Positions 26,486-35,245 are shown, counted from the stretch's first letter. The stretch: DNA of 64,000 bases from Arthrobacter sp. ISL-5 (GCF_018613835.1 NZ_JAGGPM010000035.1:186001-250000); one strand, 5' to 3'. Translations and numbers: made by a program. The notes: generated by a model not told the origin, from the sequence alone.

Positions 26486-26486
26486 G

Positions 26487-27179
26487 TCAGGACCGTTCTG
26501 GTGAGTGCGGGGATGAGGTGTGTGCTTGGGCGGCGAAGCCGGATCCCAGCAGGCCCATCGAATCGATCAGCAGCTGCCGGAGGATGGACAGTGATTCCGC
26601 TGAGAGATCGGTGCCGCAGCGGCTGAACCACACTTCCATGGCGGCCTTGCCGCAGGAGATGACAGAGCCGGCAAGGGCGCGGAGGTAGAGCTCGTCCATC
26701 TCCGCGGCGGGGTTCTGGGCGGCGCGTTCGCGGGCGGCGGCGATGATCTGCTCGGTGCAGTGGTCCCAGGCCTCGAGCTCGGAGCGGGCCAGCAGGGGAC
26801 TGGCCTGGGTCAGGCTGAAGAGCTCGGCCATGGGTGCGACGGTCATGGGGTCGGCCAGCTCAACCAGGGCAGCACGGGCCGACTCCAGGATGGGTTCGTC
26901 CGCCGGCCGCAGGCGGAACTGCTCCAGGGCGGTGTCCAGGAAGCCGTGCGTGACTGACGCGATGGCGGCCTCTGTGCTGCTGAAGTAGTTGAAGAAGGTG
27001 CGTCGCGAGATGCCCGCCGATTCTGCGATGTCCTCCACTGTGAAGTTGCCCGGCCCCTGGCTGCGCAGAAGTTCCAGGGTGGAGTCCGAGATGGCCTGCC
27101 GAGTTGCGGCTTTATTGAGTTCACGCCGGGACGGAGGATCGGCAGATGGGACGGCCGCGGGAGAACTGGAAGTAGGCAC
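26487..27179 (-). CDS. TetR-family transcriptional regulator
   Basis: A 230-residue TetR regulator. Residues about 20-70 form the helix-turn-helix (RQAISDSTLELL, FTVEDIAESAGISRRTFFNYF); the rest is the ligand-binding and dimer domain with no recognisable ligand signature. The start is GTG at 27179 with TAGTGT six bases upstream. It is co-transcribed with the MmpL exporter, whose start is one base away, so it most likely represses its own operon and responds to an exported compound. A fitting dyad lies just upstream of the -10 box. Confidence 0.92.
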   Translation of the reverse strand: MPTSSSPAAVPSADPPSRRELNKAATRQAISDSTLELLRSQGPGNFTVEDIAESAGISRRTFFNYFSSTEAAIASVTHGFLDTALEQFRLRPADEPILESARAALVELADPMTVAPMAELFSLTQASPLLARSELEAWDHCTEQIIAAARERAAQNPAAEMDELYLRALAGSVISCGKAAMEVWFSRCGTDLSAESLSILRQLLIDSMGLLGSGFAAQAHTSSPHSPERS

Positions 27180-27185
27180 GCAATT

Positions 27186-27206
27186 ACACTACGTGCATGT
27201 TTGCAC
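27186..27206 (-). promoter_or_regulatory. tetR promoter with operator dyad
   Basis: On the minus strand TAGTGT (27191-27186) stands six bases before the GTG start. Directly upstream is the 14-bp dyad GTGCA-TGTT-TGCAC (27193-27206), in the -35/-10 spacer, a common position for TetR autoregulation. Confidence 0.55.
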
Positions 27207-27229
27207 TCTGCGCAAGAATATTCGGATCA

Positions 27230-27295
27230 CCCAACTAGCTCGCAGTTAACGTCGTTTTGAGCCCCCAAAACGACGTTAACTGCGAGTCAGTTGGG
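27230..27295. repeat. 66-bp near-perfect palindrome (REP-like)
   Basis: Arms of 30 bases (27230-27259 and 27266-27295) with only two mismatched positions surround a six-base loop (AGCCCC). The arm core is GCAGTTAACGTCGTTTTG. It lies between the divergent tetR and secreted-protein genes and is more A/T-rich than its surroundings. It resembles a dispersed intergenic palindrome, a REP or miniature transposable-type element. It could also fold into a strong hairpin in RNA. Confidence 0.85.
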
Positions 27296-27443
27296 AGACG
27301 CTCACAGGTTGGGCGGAGGATTCACATGTAGTTCACAGCCCCTTCATAGGCCCGGTTTATGTCCGCAGTGCAAGCTGGTCCCATGGCCGGCACGGCCAGC
27401 GAGGACGGCGCCGTCACCGTGCGGCAGATCCAGGAGAAAGATC

Positions 27444-27998
27444 ATGAAGCGTTCGAAGAAACTGGCACTCAGCCTCAGCGCGGCGGCCGTGGCGCTCGGT
27501 GCCGGATTCGGCGTGACGGGGATGGCAGCGGCAACGACGGCCACCCCGACCCCCATACCCAGTTCCAGCAGCCCGTCCGGCAATCCAGCGCCCGACGGGC
27601 ATCTGCCGGGCGGCCGGCATGGGCACGGCCACGGTGATCGCGGCGCGCAGGCCGCGGCGCTCGCGACCAAGCTGGGCGTCGACGAAGCCAAGGTGGCGGA
27701 CTCGCTGAGGGCGTTCCGCGATGCCAACCGGCCCACCGGGCCCCGTACGGACGGACAAAAGCCGGACCGCGCGGCGAGGGAGGCGGCGCTGGCCGCGTCC
27801 CTGGCAAAGTCCCTCGGAATTGACGAGGCCAAGGTGAAGACCGCCCTGGAAGAACTGCGCACCGAGGCGCAAAAGAGCCGGGCGACAGCGCTGAAGCCGC
27901 GCCTCGATCAGGCAGTAAAGGATGGCACCCTGACGCAGGCTGAGGCGGACGCAGTGGCCAAGGCGGCGGAAAAGGGCGTCATTGGCGGCGGGCACTGA
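27444..27998 (+). CDS. Small secreted protein with repeated helical motif
   Basis: A 184-residue protein with a clear signal peptide (MKRSKKLALSLSAAAVALGA to about residue 32). Then come a Thr/Pro/Ser linker and a His/Gly-rich patch (GGRHGHGHGDRG) that could bind metal. After that are two copies of a helical unit: LATKLGVDEAKVADSLRAF and LAKSLGIDEAKVKTALEEL, and a shorter third segment (LTQAEADAVAKAAEKG). No cysteine follows the signal, so it is not a lipoprotein. A ribosome site (GGAG) lies at normal distance. It ends four bases from the convergent hydrolase gene. Function unknown. Confidence 0.8.
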   Translation: MKRSKKLALSLSAAAVALGAGFGVTGMAAATTATPTPIPSSSSPSGNPAPDGHLPGGRHGHGHGDRGAQAAALATKLGVDEAKVADSLRAFRDANRPTGPRTDGQKPDRAAREAALAASLAKSLGIDEAKVKTALEELRTEAQKSRATALKPRLDQAVKDGTLTQAEADAVAKAAEKGVIGGGH

Positions 27999-28002
27999 CT
28001 GT

Positions 28003-28707
28003 TCAGGCTGTGCGGTCCACCGCGGCGAGGATGGCGGCGCCGAGCTCGGCCGGCTTGGTGAACTGCGGCCAGTGCCCGGTGGGCAGGTCCACGAATTCGA
28101 CGTCGTTGATGCGCGCCAGTTCCGCCACGTACGGATGGCCGGCATCGATCCATTCCGTGAGCAGGGAGGACGGGAACTCGCACGCGATGACCGTGGCCGG
28201 GACGTCGTAACGGCGCGTGTCATGCAGGTGCTGTTGGTCGGCGGCCACGCCCCGCGGCTGCGGGATGGCACGTGCGCGGAACGCGGCACGCAGCTCGTCA
28301 TCGAGGTCCACCAGGTCGGCATCCTCGAAGCCGTCCCACGGCGGCAGCGGCACGTCATCTCCCTCGACCGGCAGTTCGTCGTTGATCACTCCGCCTTCGC
28401 CGAGCGGGCCGCTGTCCACATACACGGCGCGGGCCACGCGGTCCGGGCGCGAATCGACGACACCGTGGATGATGGCGCCTCCGCCGGAATGGCCGACAAG
28501 GACCACTTGGCCGTCGATGGCGTCGACCGCCTCCACGACTGTGTCAATGTGGGTGCGCAGTCCGATCCCCGCCCGCGGTGCATCGACGGATTCCAGCCCC
28601 GGCAGCGTGAGCGGGTGAACGCGGTGTCCTGCCGCAACCAGCGGCGGCGTGACCTCCGACCATGACGACGCATCCAGCCAAAACCCGGGAACCAGAATGA
28701 TGTCCAT
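28003..28707 (-). CDS. Alpha/beta-fold hydrolase
   Basis: A 234-residue alpha/beta hydrolase of the short esterase-like type. It starts MDIILVPGFWLDASSWSEV with the oxyanion region, has the nucleophile elbow VLVGHSGGGAIIHG and the catalytic His near the end in LPTGHWPQF; the acid residue is probably an Asp or Glu before it. No signal peptide, so it acts in the cytoplasm. The substrate is unknown; enol-lactone hydrolases, esterases and epoxide hydrolases share this layout. It has its own leaderless-type promoter (TAGGGT, six bases, ATG). Confidence 0.85.
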   Translation of the reverse strand: MDIILVPGFWLDASSWSEVTPPLVAAGHRVHPLTLPGLESVDAPRAGIGLRTHIDTVVEAVDAIDGQVVLVGHSGGGAIIHGVVDSRPDRVARAVYVDSGPLGEGGVINDELPVEGDDVPLPPWDGFEDADLVDLDDELRAAFRARAIPQPRGVAADQQHLHDTRRYDVPATVIACEFPSSLLTEWIDAGHPYVAELARINDVEFVDLPTGHWPQFTKPAELGAAILAAVDRTA

Positions 28708-28713
28708 GGCGGT

Positions 28714-28719
28714 ACCCTA
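28714..28719 (-). promoter_or_regulatory. -10 element of a leaderless promoter, hydrolase gene
   Basis: TAGGGT on the minus strand, exactly six bases before the ATG; no ribosome site lies in between. Confidence 0.6.
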
Positions 28720-28762
28720 CCCCGCCCCGCCGACGATTTGGGGACGACGATTTGGGTTTAAC

Positions 28763-28798
28763 GAACTGTTCCCCCGGGAAATCCCGGGGGAACAGTTC
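28763..28798 (-). terminator. Terminator downstream of the symporter gene
   Basis: Perfect 16-bp arms GAACTGTTCCCCCGGG (28763-28778) and its complement (28783-28798) with a four-base loop. It lies 64 bases past the symporter stop. There is no long T-run after it, which is usual for actinobacterial terminators. Confidence 0.85.
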
Positions 28799-28861
28799 TC
28801 AGTGAGGGCCGCCGTCGCTTGCTCCCGGACGGAACCGGCGGAAGCTGCTGGCTATCCGCGC

Positions 28862-30331
28862 CTAGGCTTTGGACGCGGCCAGCTCACGGCCTTCCGGCCC
28901 GGACTCTGAGCGTGCAGTCTCTGAGCGTGCGGCCTCCGAGGATTCGGCCGCGGGGGCAGCCGCGGTGGAGTCGTCCGCGAACGGGTCGCCGGTGCGGGGC
29001 GCGTTGTAGAGCGCCTCGTCGAGGATCCCCTGGCGCTTGGCCACGATGGTGGGGACCAGCGCCTGCCCGGCCACGTTGACCGCCGTGCGGCCCATGTCCA
29101 GGATGGGGTCGATCGCCAGCAGGAGTCCGACGCCGGCCAGGGGCAGTCCCAGCGTGGACAGCGTCAGGGTCAGCATGACTACGGCGCCGGTGGTTCCGGC
29201 CGTGGCCGCCGATCCGAGGACCGACACGAGGGCGATGAGGAGGTACTGGCTGAGGTCCAGTTGGATGCCGAAGAACTGGGCCACGAAGATGGCGGCGATG
29301 GCCGGGTAGATCGCTGCGCAGCCGTCCATCTTGGTGGTGGCGCCCAGCGGAACGGCGAATGAGGCGTAAGCGCGGGGAACGCCGAGGTTCCGTTCAGTAA
29401 CGCGCTGGGTCAGCGGCAGCGTTCCGATGGAAGAGCGGGACACAAACGCGAGCTGCACGGCCGGCCACACGCCGGAGAAGTACTGCTTCACGGACAACCC
29501 GTGGGAGCGCACCAGTGCGGGGTACACACCGAAGATCACCAGGGCCAGGCCGATGTAGATCGCAACGGTGAACTTGCCCAGGGAACCGATGGTGTCCCAG
29601 CCGTACACGGTAACCGCGTTGCCGATCAGGCCAACGGTGCCCAGGGGAGCGATGCGGATGATCCACCACAGCACCTTCTGGATGACGGCCAGCGCCGAAG
29701 TGTTGAGTGCCAGGAACGGTTCGGCCTGCTTGCCCACCTTTAGGGCGGCAACGCCGACGGCGATCGCGATCACCAGGATCTGGAGCACGCTGAAGCTGAC
29801 CGCCGTGGCCACGGCGCCCGATTCGGCAACCGTGGTGTTCGCGCCGAGGCCCAGGAAGTTCTTCGGGAAAAGGCCGGTCAGGAACGCCCACCAGTCGCCC
29901 GACTTGCCGGCATACTCCTCGCCGTCGCCAGAAATGCCGGTATTGGCGCCGGGCTGCAGCAGCACGCCGAGTCCGATGCCGACCAGCACGGAGACCAGCG
30001 CGGTGATGGCAAACCACAGCAGGGTGTTCCAGGCCAGCCGCGCCGCGTTCGAAACTTCACGGAGGTTGGAGATGGAGCTGACCACGGCGGTGAAGATCAG
30101 GGGTACGACGGCGGTCTGCAGCAGCGAGACGTAGCTCGATCCGATGGTCTGCAGCGTGGCGCCGAGCCCGTTCGGGCTGGCCTTCGTGCTGCCGGTGTAC
30201 TTGGCCAGAAGTCCAAGCCCAAGCCCGACAATCAGGGCGGCAACGATCTGGAAGCCGAAGGAGCCCGCCCACCGGGGCAGCTGGAAGCCGGTCTGTCCGG
30301 CCGAGGAAGAGGTGCTGGTTTGATTGCTCAC
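28862..30331 (-). CDS. Dicarboxylate/amino acid:cation symporter (DAACS family)
   Basis: A 489-residue transporter of the GltP/DctA/GltT fold. The hairpin-1 serine motif appears as SRSSIGTLPLT, the helix-7 motif as FAVPLGATTKMDGCAAIYP, and the helix-8 substrate site as AIDPILDMGRTAVNVAGQ. About 60 residues at the C-terminus are Ala/Glu/Ser-rich and disordered. The motif variants (SRSS in place of SSSS, TKMDG in place of INMDG) make exact substrate assignment unsafe; C4-dicarboxylates, glutamate or cystine are possible. The start is GTG at 30331, six bases after TAGGTT. It is monocistronic and ends at a strong terminator. Confidence 0.88.
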   Translation of the reverse strand: MSNQTSTSSSAGQTGFQLPRWAGSFGFQIVAALIVGLGLGLLAKYTGSTKASPNGLGATLQTIGSSYVSLLQTAVVPLIFTAVVSSISNLREVSNAARLAWNTLLWFAITALVSVLVGIGLGVLLQPGANTGISGDGEEYAGKSGDWWAFLTGLFPKNFLGLGANTTVAESGAVATAVSFSVLQILVIAIAVGVAALKVGKQAEPFLALNTSALAVIQKVLWWIIRIAPLGTVGLIGNAVTVYGWDTIGSLGKFTVAIYIGLALVIFGVYPALVRSHGLSVKQYFSGVWPAVQLAFVSRSSIGTLPLTQRVTERNLGVPRAYASFAVPLGATTKMDGCAAIYPAIAAIFVAQFFGIQLDLSQYLLIALVSVLGSAATAGTTGAVVMLTLTLSTLGLPLAGVGLLLAIDPILDMGRTAVNVAGQALVPTIVAKRQGILDEALYNAPRTGDPFADDSTAAAPAAESSEAARSETARSESGPEGRELAASKA

Positions 30332-30337
30332 CGGAAC

Positions 30338-30343
30338 AACCTA
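30338..30343 (-). promoter_or_regulatory. -10 element of a leaderless promoter, symporter gene
   Basis: TAGGTT on the minus strand, six bases before the GTG start, with no ribosome site. Confidence 0.6.
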
Positions 30344-30399
30344 GGCCGCACAAAATACAGCTTCCACCCGACATTGAGAAATATGACGCGCCCCCGCGG

Positions 30400-30422
30400 C
30401 CGGGCATGGCCCGGATGCCCGG
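30400..30422 (-). terminator. Possible terminator downstream of the DUF885 gene
   Basis: Arms CCGGGCAT (30400-30407) and ATGCCCGG (30415-30422) with a seven-base loop. It lies about 75 bases beyond the DUF885 stop, before the symporter start. Confidence 0.55.
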
Positions 30423-30497
30423 AAAATCGACGCCAGACCAACCTTTTGTGAAGTTATTCCCGGGAGGAGTGTGGCAAACGTCTCCCGGCGGAGAGGC

Positions 30498-32183
30498 CTA
30501 CCCCAGCATCGCGCGCTTGAGGGTGTCGAGCCCCACGGAGCCGATGTTCAGCGCCTTGGTGTGGAACGCCTTGAGGTCGAAGTTAGGGCGGGCCTCGAGT
30601 TCGGTGCGGATCTGCTCCCAGAGCCGCTGGCCCACCTTGTAGGACGGCGCCTGGCCCGGCCAGCCAAGGTAGCGAGCGAATTCGAACTGGAGCTGACCTT
30701 CGCTGATGTCCAGGTTGGCCTTGAGGAAGTCGAGACCCTTTTCCGGCGTCCAGGCGCCCGACCCCCAGCGCCGCGGCACCTCGAGTTCGAGGTGGACGCC
30801 GATGTCGAACACCACGCGGGCTGCCCGCATCCGCTGCATGTCCAGCATCCCCATGTGGTCGCCCGGATCCTTGAGGTAGCCGAGCTCCTCCATGAGCTTC
30901 TCGGCGTACAGCGCCCAGCCCTCGCCGTGACCGGAGGTCCAGCAGACGTTGCGCCGCCAGCTGTTGAGGAGCTCGCGGCGGTAGACGGCGGTGGCGATCT
31001 GGAGGTGGTGCCCGGGCACGCCCTCGTGGAACACCGTGGTGGTCTCGGCCCAGGTGGTGAACGTGTCCTCGCCGGCGGGCACGGACCACCACATCCGCCC
31101 CGGCCGGCTGAAGTCGTCCGACGGGCCGGTGTAGTAGATGCCGCCGTCGTCCGTGGGGGCAATGCGGCATTCGAGGGTTTTCATGACGTCCGGGATCTCA
31201 AAGTGGACGCCGGCCAGCTCCGCCACGGCACGGTCTGAAAGCCCCTGCATCCAGGCCGTCAGGGCGTCGGTGCCCTTGAGCTGGCGTGAGGCGTCGTTGT
31301 TCAGGATTTCCTTCGCCTCCGCAACGGTGGCGCCGGGCCGGATTTCCCCGGCCACGGCTTCCTGCGCGGCAATGATCCGATCGAGTTCGCCCACGCCCCA
31401 CGCGTACGTTTCCTCCAGGTCCACCGTGGCTCCGAGGAAGGACCGCGACGCGAGGGCGTACCGGTCCCGCCCCACGGCGTCCCTGTCCGGCGCCACCGGC
31501 AGCAGTTCATCCCGGAGGAACGCGGCAAACCCGGCGTAGGCTGCCCGGGCGGCGGCAGCGCCGCCGTCGAGGTTTTTCTGCAGTGCCTCCGGCAGCGGGC
31601 CGTCCGTGGTCCGGGCGCCGGCTGCCAGCTTCGCGAAGAAGCCGTCCTCCGCGGCGTACCTGGTGGTCTGCTCGATCACGATGCCCACCTGGCGCGAGGC
31701 GGAGACCCGGCCCGCAGCCTTGGCCGCGCGGAGGGACTCGATGTAGCCGCTGAGTGCGCCGGGAACGTTGTGCGCACGGCCGGCGATGTGTTCCCAGTGC
31801 TCCTGGGTGTCCGTCGGCATGAGGTCAAAGATGGAGCGGATGTTCTGCGCCGGGGATTCGATGTTGTTCAGCTCGGCGGCGTCCCAGCCTGTTTCGTGGA
31901 TTTCCAGCTGGAGCCCGAGGCGCTCGCGCATGGCGTCAAGCGTGACGGCATCCACGTCGTCGGCAGGAGCCAGCCCCGCCAGCGCGTCGAGGGTTCCGCG
32001 CGCCGCCGCAGCGAATTCCGCGATCCCGGCAGGGGAGAAGTCCTGGAATTCCGTGTCGTGGCCCGGCACGCCCAAAATCGTGGCGAAGCTCGGATTGAGC
32101 CGGATAAGGGTGTCCGTGTAGGCGTCGGCGACGGCGTCAACGGGGGTCTTGGGGCGCGCGGAGGCTGAGGTTTCATGAGTCAC
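30498..32183 (-). CDS. DUF885 family protein, metallopeptidase-like
   Basis: A 561-residue, probably cytoplasmic DUF885 protein. The family carries a peptidase-like metal site, seen here as FHEGVPGHHLQIA with a second motif SGHGEGWALYAEKLMEELG, in the order expected for a gluzincin-like fold. It has no signal peptide. The substrate is unknown; peptides or carboxypeptidase-type substrates are inferred from the fold. The start is GTG at 32183, six bases after TAGTCT. It is monocistronic, with about 80 bases to accE upstream in the same direction. Confidence 0.85.
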   Translation of the reverse strand: MTHETSASARPKTPVDAVADAYTDTLIRLNPSFATILGVPGHDTEFQDFSPAGIAEFAAAARGTLDALAGLAPADDVDAVTLDAMRERLGLQLEIHETGWDAAELNNIESPAQNIRSIFDLMPTDTQEHWEHIAGRAHNVPGALSGYIESLRAAKAAGRVSASRQVGIVIEQTTRYAAEDGFFAKLAAGARTTDGPLPEALQKNLDGGAAAARAAYAGFAAFLRDELLPVAPDRDAVGRDRYALASRSFLGATVDLEETYAWGVGELDRIIAAQEAVAGEIRPGATVAEAKEILNNDASRQLKGTDALTAWMQGLSDRAVAELAGVHFEIPDVMKTLECRIAPTDDGGIYYTGPSDDFSRPGRMWWSVPAGEDTFTTWAETTTVFHEGVPGHHLQIATAVYRRELLNSWRRNVCWTSGHGEGWALYAEKLMEELGYLKDPGDHMGMLDMQRMRAARVVFDIGVHLELEVPRRWGSGAWTPEKGLDFLKANLDISEGQLQFEFARYLGWPGQAPSYKVGQRLWEQIRTELEARPNFDLKAFHTKALNIGSVGLDTLKRAMLG

Positions 32184-32189
32184 CCCATG

Positions 32190-32195
32190 AGACTA
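32190..32195 (-). promoter_or_regulatory. -10 element of a leaderless promoter, DUF885 gene
   Basis: TAGTCT on the minus strand, six bases before the GTG start; no ribosome site in between. Confidence 0.6.
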
Positions 32196-32262
32196 ACGGC
32201 GCCAGCCCAGTTATGAAAGACTTACTGAACTTTTGCGGATTCCTTGCGGCGCCAGCCGGATT

Positions 32263-32508
32263 TCAGCCGCGGCTGCGCTTCCAGGCGCCGGGACCGGGCG
32301 TCGGGCCGAGCCGAAGCTGCTGACGCCGGACCCAGTGGCGGACGCTGGGCTTCTCAAGGTCAGCCGCTTCGGCTGACTCCAGGGAAAGGACGACGGCGGT
32401 CAGCGCCGCCAGCTCCTCGGGCGTCGGTTCTCCTTTGACGACCGAGAAGAGCGGGGTTTCGGCAGGCTCAACCGTCGGGGCGTCGACCAGCGGATCTTTC
32501 GGGCTCAT
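32263..32508 (-). CDS. accE: Acyl-CoA carboxylase epsilon subunit
   Basis: An 81-residue protein with the epsilon-subunit signature [21 protein letters not shown] followed by a basic C-terminal tail ([14 protein letters not shown]). Epsilon subunits are found only in actinobacteria and tighten the association of alpha (AccBC) and beta (AccD5) subunits. The ATG overlaps the accD5 stop by four bases (ATGA), so the two are translationally coupled. This small gene identifies the carboxylase as the actinobacterial propionyl/acyl-CoA type. Confidence 0.9.
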   Translation of the reverse strand: MSPKDPLVDAPTVEPAETPLFSVVKGEPTPEELAALTAVVLSLESAEAADLEKPSVRHWVRRQQLRLGPTPGPGAWKRSRG

Positions 32509-34088
32509 AGCGGGATGTTTCCGTGCTTCTTGGTGGGGAGGCTGGCACGCTTGTCGCGGAGCGCCCGGAGTCCCTTGATGATCTGCAGCCTCGTGTCCGA
32601 GGGGGCGATGACGGCGTCCACATAGCCGAGCTCCGCAGCCTGGTAGGGGTTCAGCAACTCCTCCTCGTACTGGCGGATGACGTCGGCGCGCTTGGCCTCG
32701 ATGTCGCCGCCGGCCTCTGCCACGGCAGCCAGGTCGCGGCGGTAGAGGATGTTGACGGCGCCCTGCGCGCCCATGACGCCGATCTGCGCCGTGGGCCAGG
32801 CGAGGTTCAGGTCGGCGCCGAGCTTCTTGGAGCCCATGACGATGTAGGCGCCGCCGTAGGCCTTCCGCGTGATCACGGTCAGCTTGGGCACGGTGGCCTC
32901 CGCGTAGGCGTACAGGAGCTTGGCGCCGCGACGGATGATGCCCTGGAACTCCTGGTCCTTGCCCGGCAGGAAGCCCGGAACATCCACCAGCGTGATGATG
33001 GGAACGTTGAAGGCATCGCAGTGGCGCACGAACCGGGCCGCCTTCTCGGAGGCCGAGATGTCCAGGGTGCCGGCAAACTGCATGGGCTGGTTGGCCACGA
33101 TGCCCACCGTGTGGCCCTCGACCCGGCCGTAGCCGATGATCACGTTCGGGGCGTACAGCGACTGCATCTCCAGGAAGTGGGCATCGTCGACGACCTGCTC
33201 GATGACCTTGCGTATGTCGTACGGCTGGTTGGCGGAGTCCGGGATCAGCGTGTCCAGGGCGAGGTCGTCTTCGTCGACCTCCAGCTCCTGCTGGTGCTCC
33301 AGGACCGGCGCCTCGGAAAGGTTGTTGGAGGGGAGGAAGTCCAGCAGTTCCCGCACAAACTCGATCGCATCGGCTTCATCCGACGCCAGGTACGTGGACG
33401 TACCGGTGGTCGCATTGTGCTGCCGGGCACCGCCCAGGGTCTCCATGTCCACGTCCTCGCCCGTGACGGTCTTGATGACGTCCGGGCCGGTGATGAACAT
33501 GTGGGAGGTCTTGTCCACCATCACCACGTAGTCGGTCAGGGCGGGGGAGTAGGCTGCGCCGCCGGCGCAGGGGCCCATGATGAGGGAGATCTGCGGGACG
33601 ACGCCGGAGGCGTGGACGTTGTTGCGGAAGATATCCGCAAACATGGCCAGCGACGCCACGCCTTCCTGGATACGGGCGCCGCCGCCGTCGTTGATGCCCA
33701 CCACCGGGCAGCCGTTTCGCAGCGCGAATTCCTGGACCTTGACGATCTTTTCGCCGTTGACCTGGCTCAGCGAACCGCCGTAGACGCTGAAGTCCTGGCT
33801 GTAGAGCGCCACGAGCCGTCCGTCCACCGTGCCGTAGCCGGACACCACGCCGTCGCCAAGCGGCTTCTTCTTCTCCATGCCGAACGCCGTGGAGCGGTGC
33901 ACCGCCAGGGCGTCGAACTCCACGAAGGATCCTTCGTCCACGAGGAGGTCGATGCGCTCGCGGGCCGTGTTCTTGCCGCGGGCATGCTGCTTCTCGATCG
34001 CTTCCGGGCCGGAGGGCTGCTCTGCACTGGCCTGGCGGTCGCGGAAATCGGCAATCTTTCCCGCCGTCGTGGTCAGATCGTGGCTCAT
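32505..34088 (-). CDS. accD5: Acyl-CoA (propionyl-CoA) carboxylase beta subunit
   Basis: A 527-residue carboxyltransferase that moves CO2 from biotin on AccBC to acyl-CoA, giving methylmalonyl- or malonyl-CoA. Typical parts: [20 protein letters not shown], the oxyanion-hole glycines in [18 protein letters not shown], and the second crotonase half with [20 protein letters not shown] and [16 protein letters not shown] at 34088 follows GGAGA; an earlier in-frame start would add about 66 unlike residues. It forms an operon with accE. The subunit pair is 11 kb from accBC. A dyad shared with accBC lies about 135 bases upstream. Confidence 0.95.
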   Translation of the reverse strand: MSHDLTTTAGKIADFRDRQASAEQPSGPEAIEKQHARGKNTARERIDLLVDEGSFVEFDALAVHRSTAFGMEKKKPLGDGVVSGYGTVDGRLVALYSQDFSVYGGSLSQVNGEKIVKVQEFALRNGCPVVGINDGGGARIQEGVASLAMFADIFRNNVHASGVVPQISLIMGPCAGGAAYSPALTDYVVMVDKTSHMFITGPDVIKTVTGEDVDMETLGGARQHNATTGTSTYLASDEADAIEFVRELLDFLPSNNLSEAPVLEHQQELEVDEDDLALDTLIPDSANQPYDIRKVIEQVVDDAHFLEMQSLYAPNVIIGYGRVEGHTVGIVANQPMQFAGTLDISASEKAARFVRHCDAFNVPIITLVDVPGFLPGKDQEFQGIIRRGAKLLYAYAEATVPKLTVITRKAYGGAYIVMGSKKLGADLNLAWPTAQIGVMGAQGAVNILYRRDLAAVAEAGGDIEAKRADVIRQYEEELLNPYQAAELGYVDAVIAPSDTRLQIIKGLRALRDKRASLPTKKHGNIPL

Positions 34089-34220
34089 GAATGTCTCCGG
34101 CTCTGTAGCTGATCGGTGCTGTAGCAGCGTAACGCGGGGCGCCTGGCGCAGGCTTAAGTAGCTTCTGCACAAATCCAAGGCCCCGATGGTTAGTCTAGTG
34201 ACGCTTATTCCCCGCACCGC

Positions 34221-34235
34221 TGTAGGGATCCTACA
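34221..34235. promoter_or_regulatory. TGTAG-N5-CTACA dyad between accD5 and the SDR gene
   Basis: TGTAGG-GAT-CCTACA, a perfect 15-bp dyad that repeats the motif before accBC (20645-20661). A possible accD5 -10 box, TAGACT on the minus strand, lies closer to the gene. Confidence 0.5.
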
Positions 34236-34268
34236 ATTTTCGCCCGCGGCGTCGGCCAGATGACCGAG

Positions 34269-34300
34269 GTTACTCACCAGTAACATAAAGCGGCTAGAGT
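34269..34300 (+). promoter_or_regulatory. SDR gene promoter with operator dyad
   Basis: The dyad GTTACT-CACC-AGTAAC (34269-34284) is a perfect 16-bp inverted repeat of a shape often bound by TetR-type repressors. It overlaps the -35 region of a leaderless promoter whose -10, TAGAGT (34295-34300), is six bases from the ATG at 34307. Confidence 0.6.
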
Positions 34301-34306
34301 GTCCCT

Positions 34307-35197
34307 ATGACTTCAAGCGACGATGCTTTCCACGCCTCAGCAACGCCCTACCGTGCCGCCGGTTCCCTTCAGGGCCGCACCATCCTGATGTCCGGCGGCA
34401 GCCGCGGGATCGGCCTCGCCATCGCCCTGCGCGCCGCGCGCGACGGCGCCAACGTGGTCCTGCTCGCCAAGACGGGACAGCCCCATGCCAAACTCCAGGG
34501 CACGGTCTTCAGCGCCGCCGAAGCACTGGAGGCCGCCGGCGGCAGGGCGCTGCCGCTCGTCGGGGACGTCCGCAATGACGAGGACGTCGCGCACGCCGTG
34601 GCGGCCGCCGTCGAGCACTTCGGCGGGATCGACATCGTCATCAACAACGCATCGGCGATAGACCTGTCGACGACGGACGCGGTGGACATGAAGCGGTACG
34701 ACCTCATGCAGGACATCAATGTCCGCGGCACCTTCCTGCTGTCCAAGCTGGCCTTGCCCGCCCTGCGGAAATCCGACGGCGGGCACATCCTCACGCTCTC
34801 GCCGCCGCTGAACCTTGATCCAAAATGGGCGGGCAAGCACCTGGCGTACACGATGGCCAAGTACGGCATGAGCCTGACCACGCTGGGCCTCGCGGAGGAG
34901 CTCAGGGCCGACGGCATCCGCGTCAACTCGCTCTGGCCCTGCACCCTGATCGATACCGCGGCCATCAGGAACATGCCGGGAGGGGACGCCATTGTCCGGG
35001 CAGCCCGCGGACCGGAAATCATGGCCGACGCGGCGCATGCGGTGCTCACCGGCAGCAACCTCGCGGAGGGGGCGGGCAGCCCCACCGGAAACTTCTACAC
35101 GGACGAACAGGTGCTGTCCGCGGCCGGAGTGGCCGACTTCCGGCCCTACAGCCTGGGCGCGGACGAGGACCGCCTCGTCCCTGACATCTTCCTCTGA
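34307..35197 (+). CDS. Short-chain dehydrogenase/reductase (HSDL2-like)
   Basis: A 296-residue SDR. The cofactor motif is MSGGSRGIGLAIALRAARDG, with NNAS (VINNASAIDL) after it and the active-site YTMAKYG for Tyr and Lys. The catalytic Ser position (HILTLSPPLNLDP) and the 40-residue C-terminal extension match the N-terminal part of HSDL2-type proteins, which act on fatty-acyl or sterol-like substrates. NADP(H) use is likely from GGSRGIG but not certain. It is divergent from accD5, with a regulated leaderless promoter, so a lipid-related role is inferred. Confidence 0.88.
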   Translation: MTSSDDAFHASATPYRAAGSLQGRTILMSGGSRGIGLAIALRAARDGANVVLLAKTGQPHAKLQGTVFSAAEALEAAGGRALPLVGDVRNDEDVAHAVAAAVEHFGGIDIVINNASAIDLSTTDAVDMKRYDLMQDINVRGTFLLSKLALPALRKSDGGHILTLSPPLNLDPKWAGKHLAYTMAKYGMSLTTLGLAEELRADGIRVNSLWPCTLIDTAAIRNMPGGDAIVRAARGPEIMADAAHAVLTGSNLAEGAGSPTGNFYTDEQVLSAAGVADFRPYSLGADEDRLVPDIFL

Positions 35198-35245
35198 ATC
35201 CCCTGACCGCCTTCCGGATCAGGCCGCTCCTGCCCGGCAACTCGA

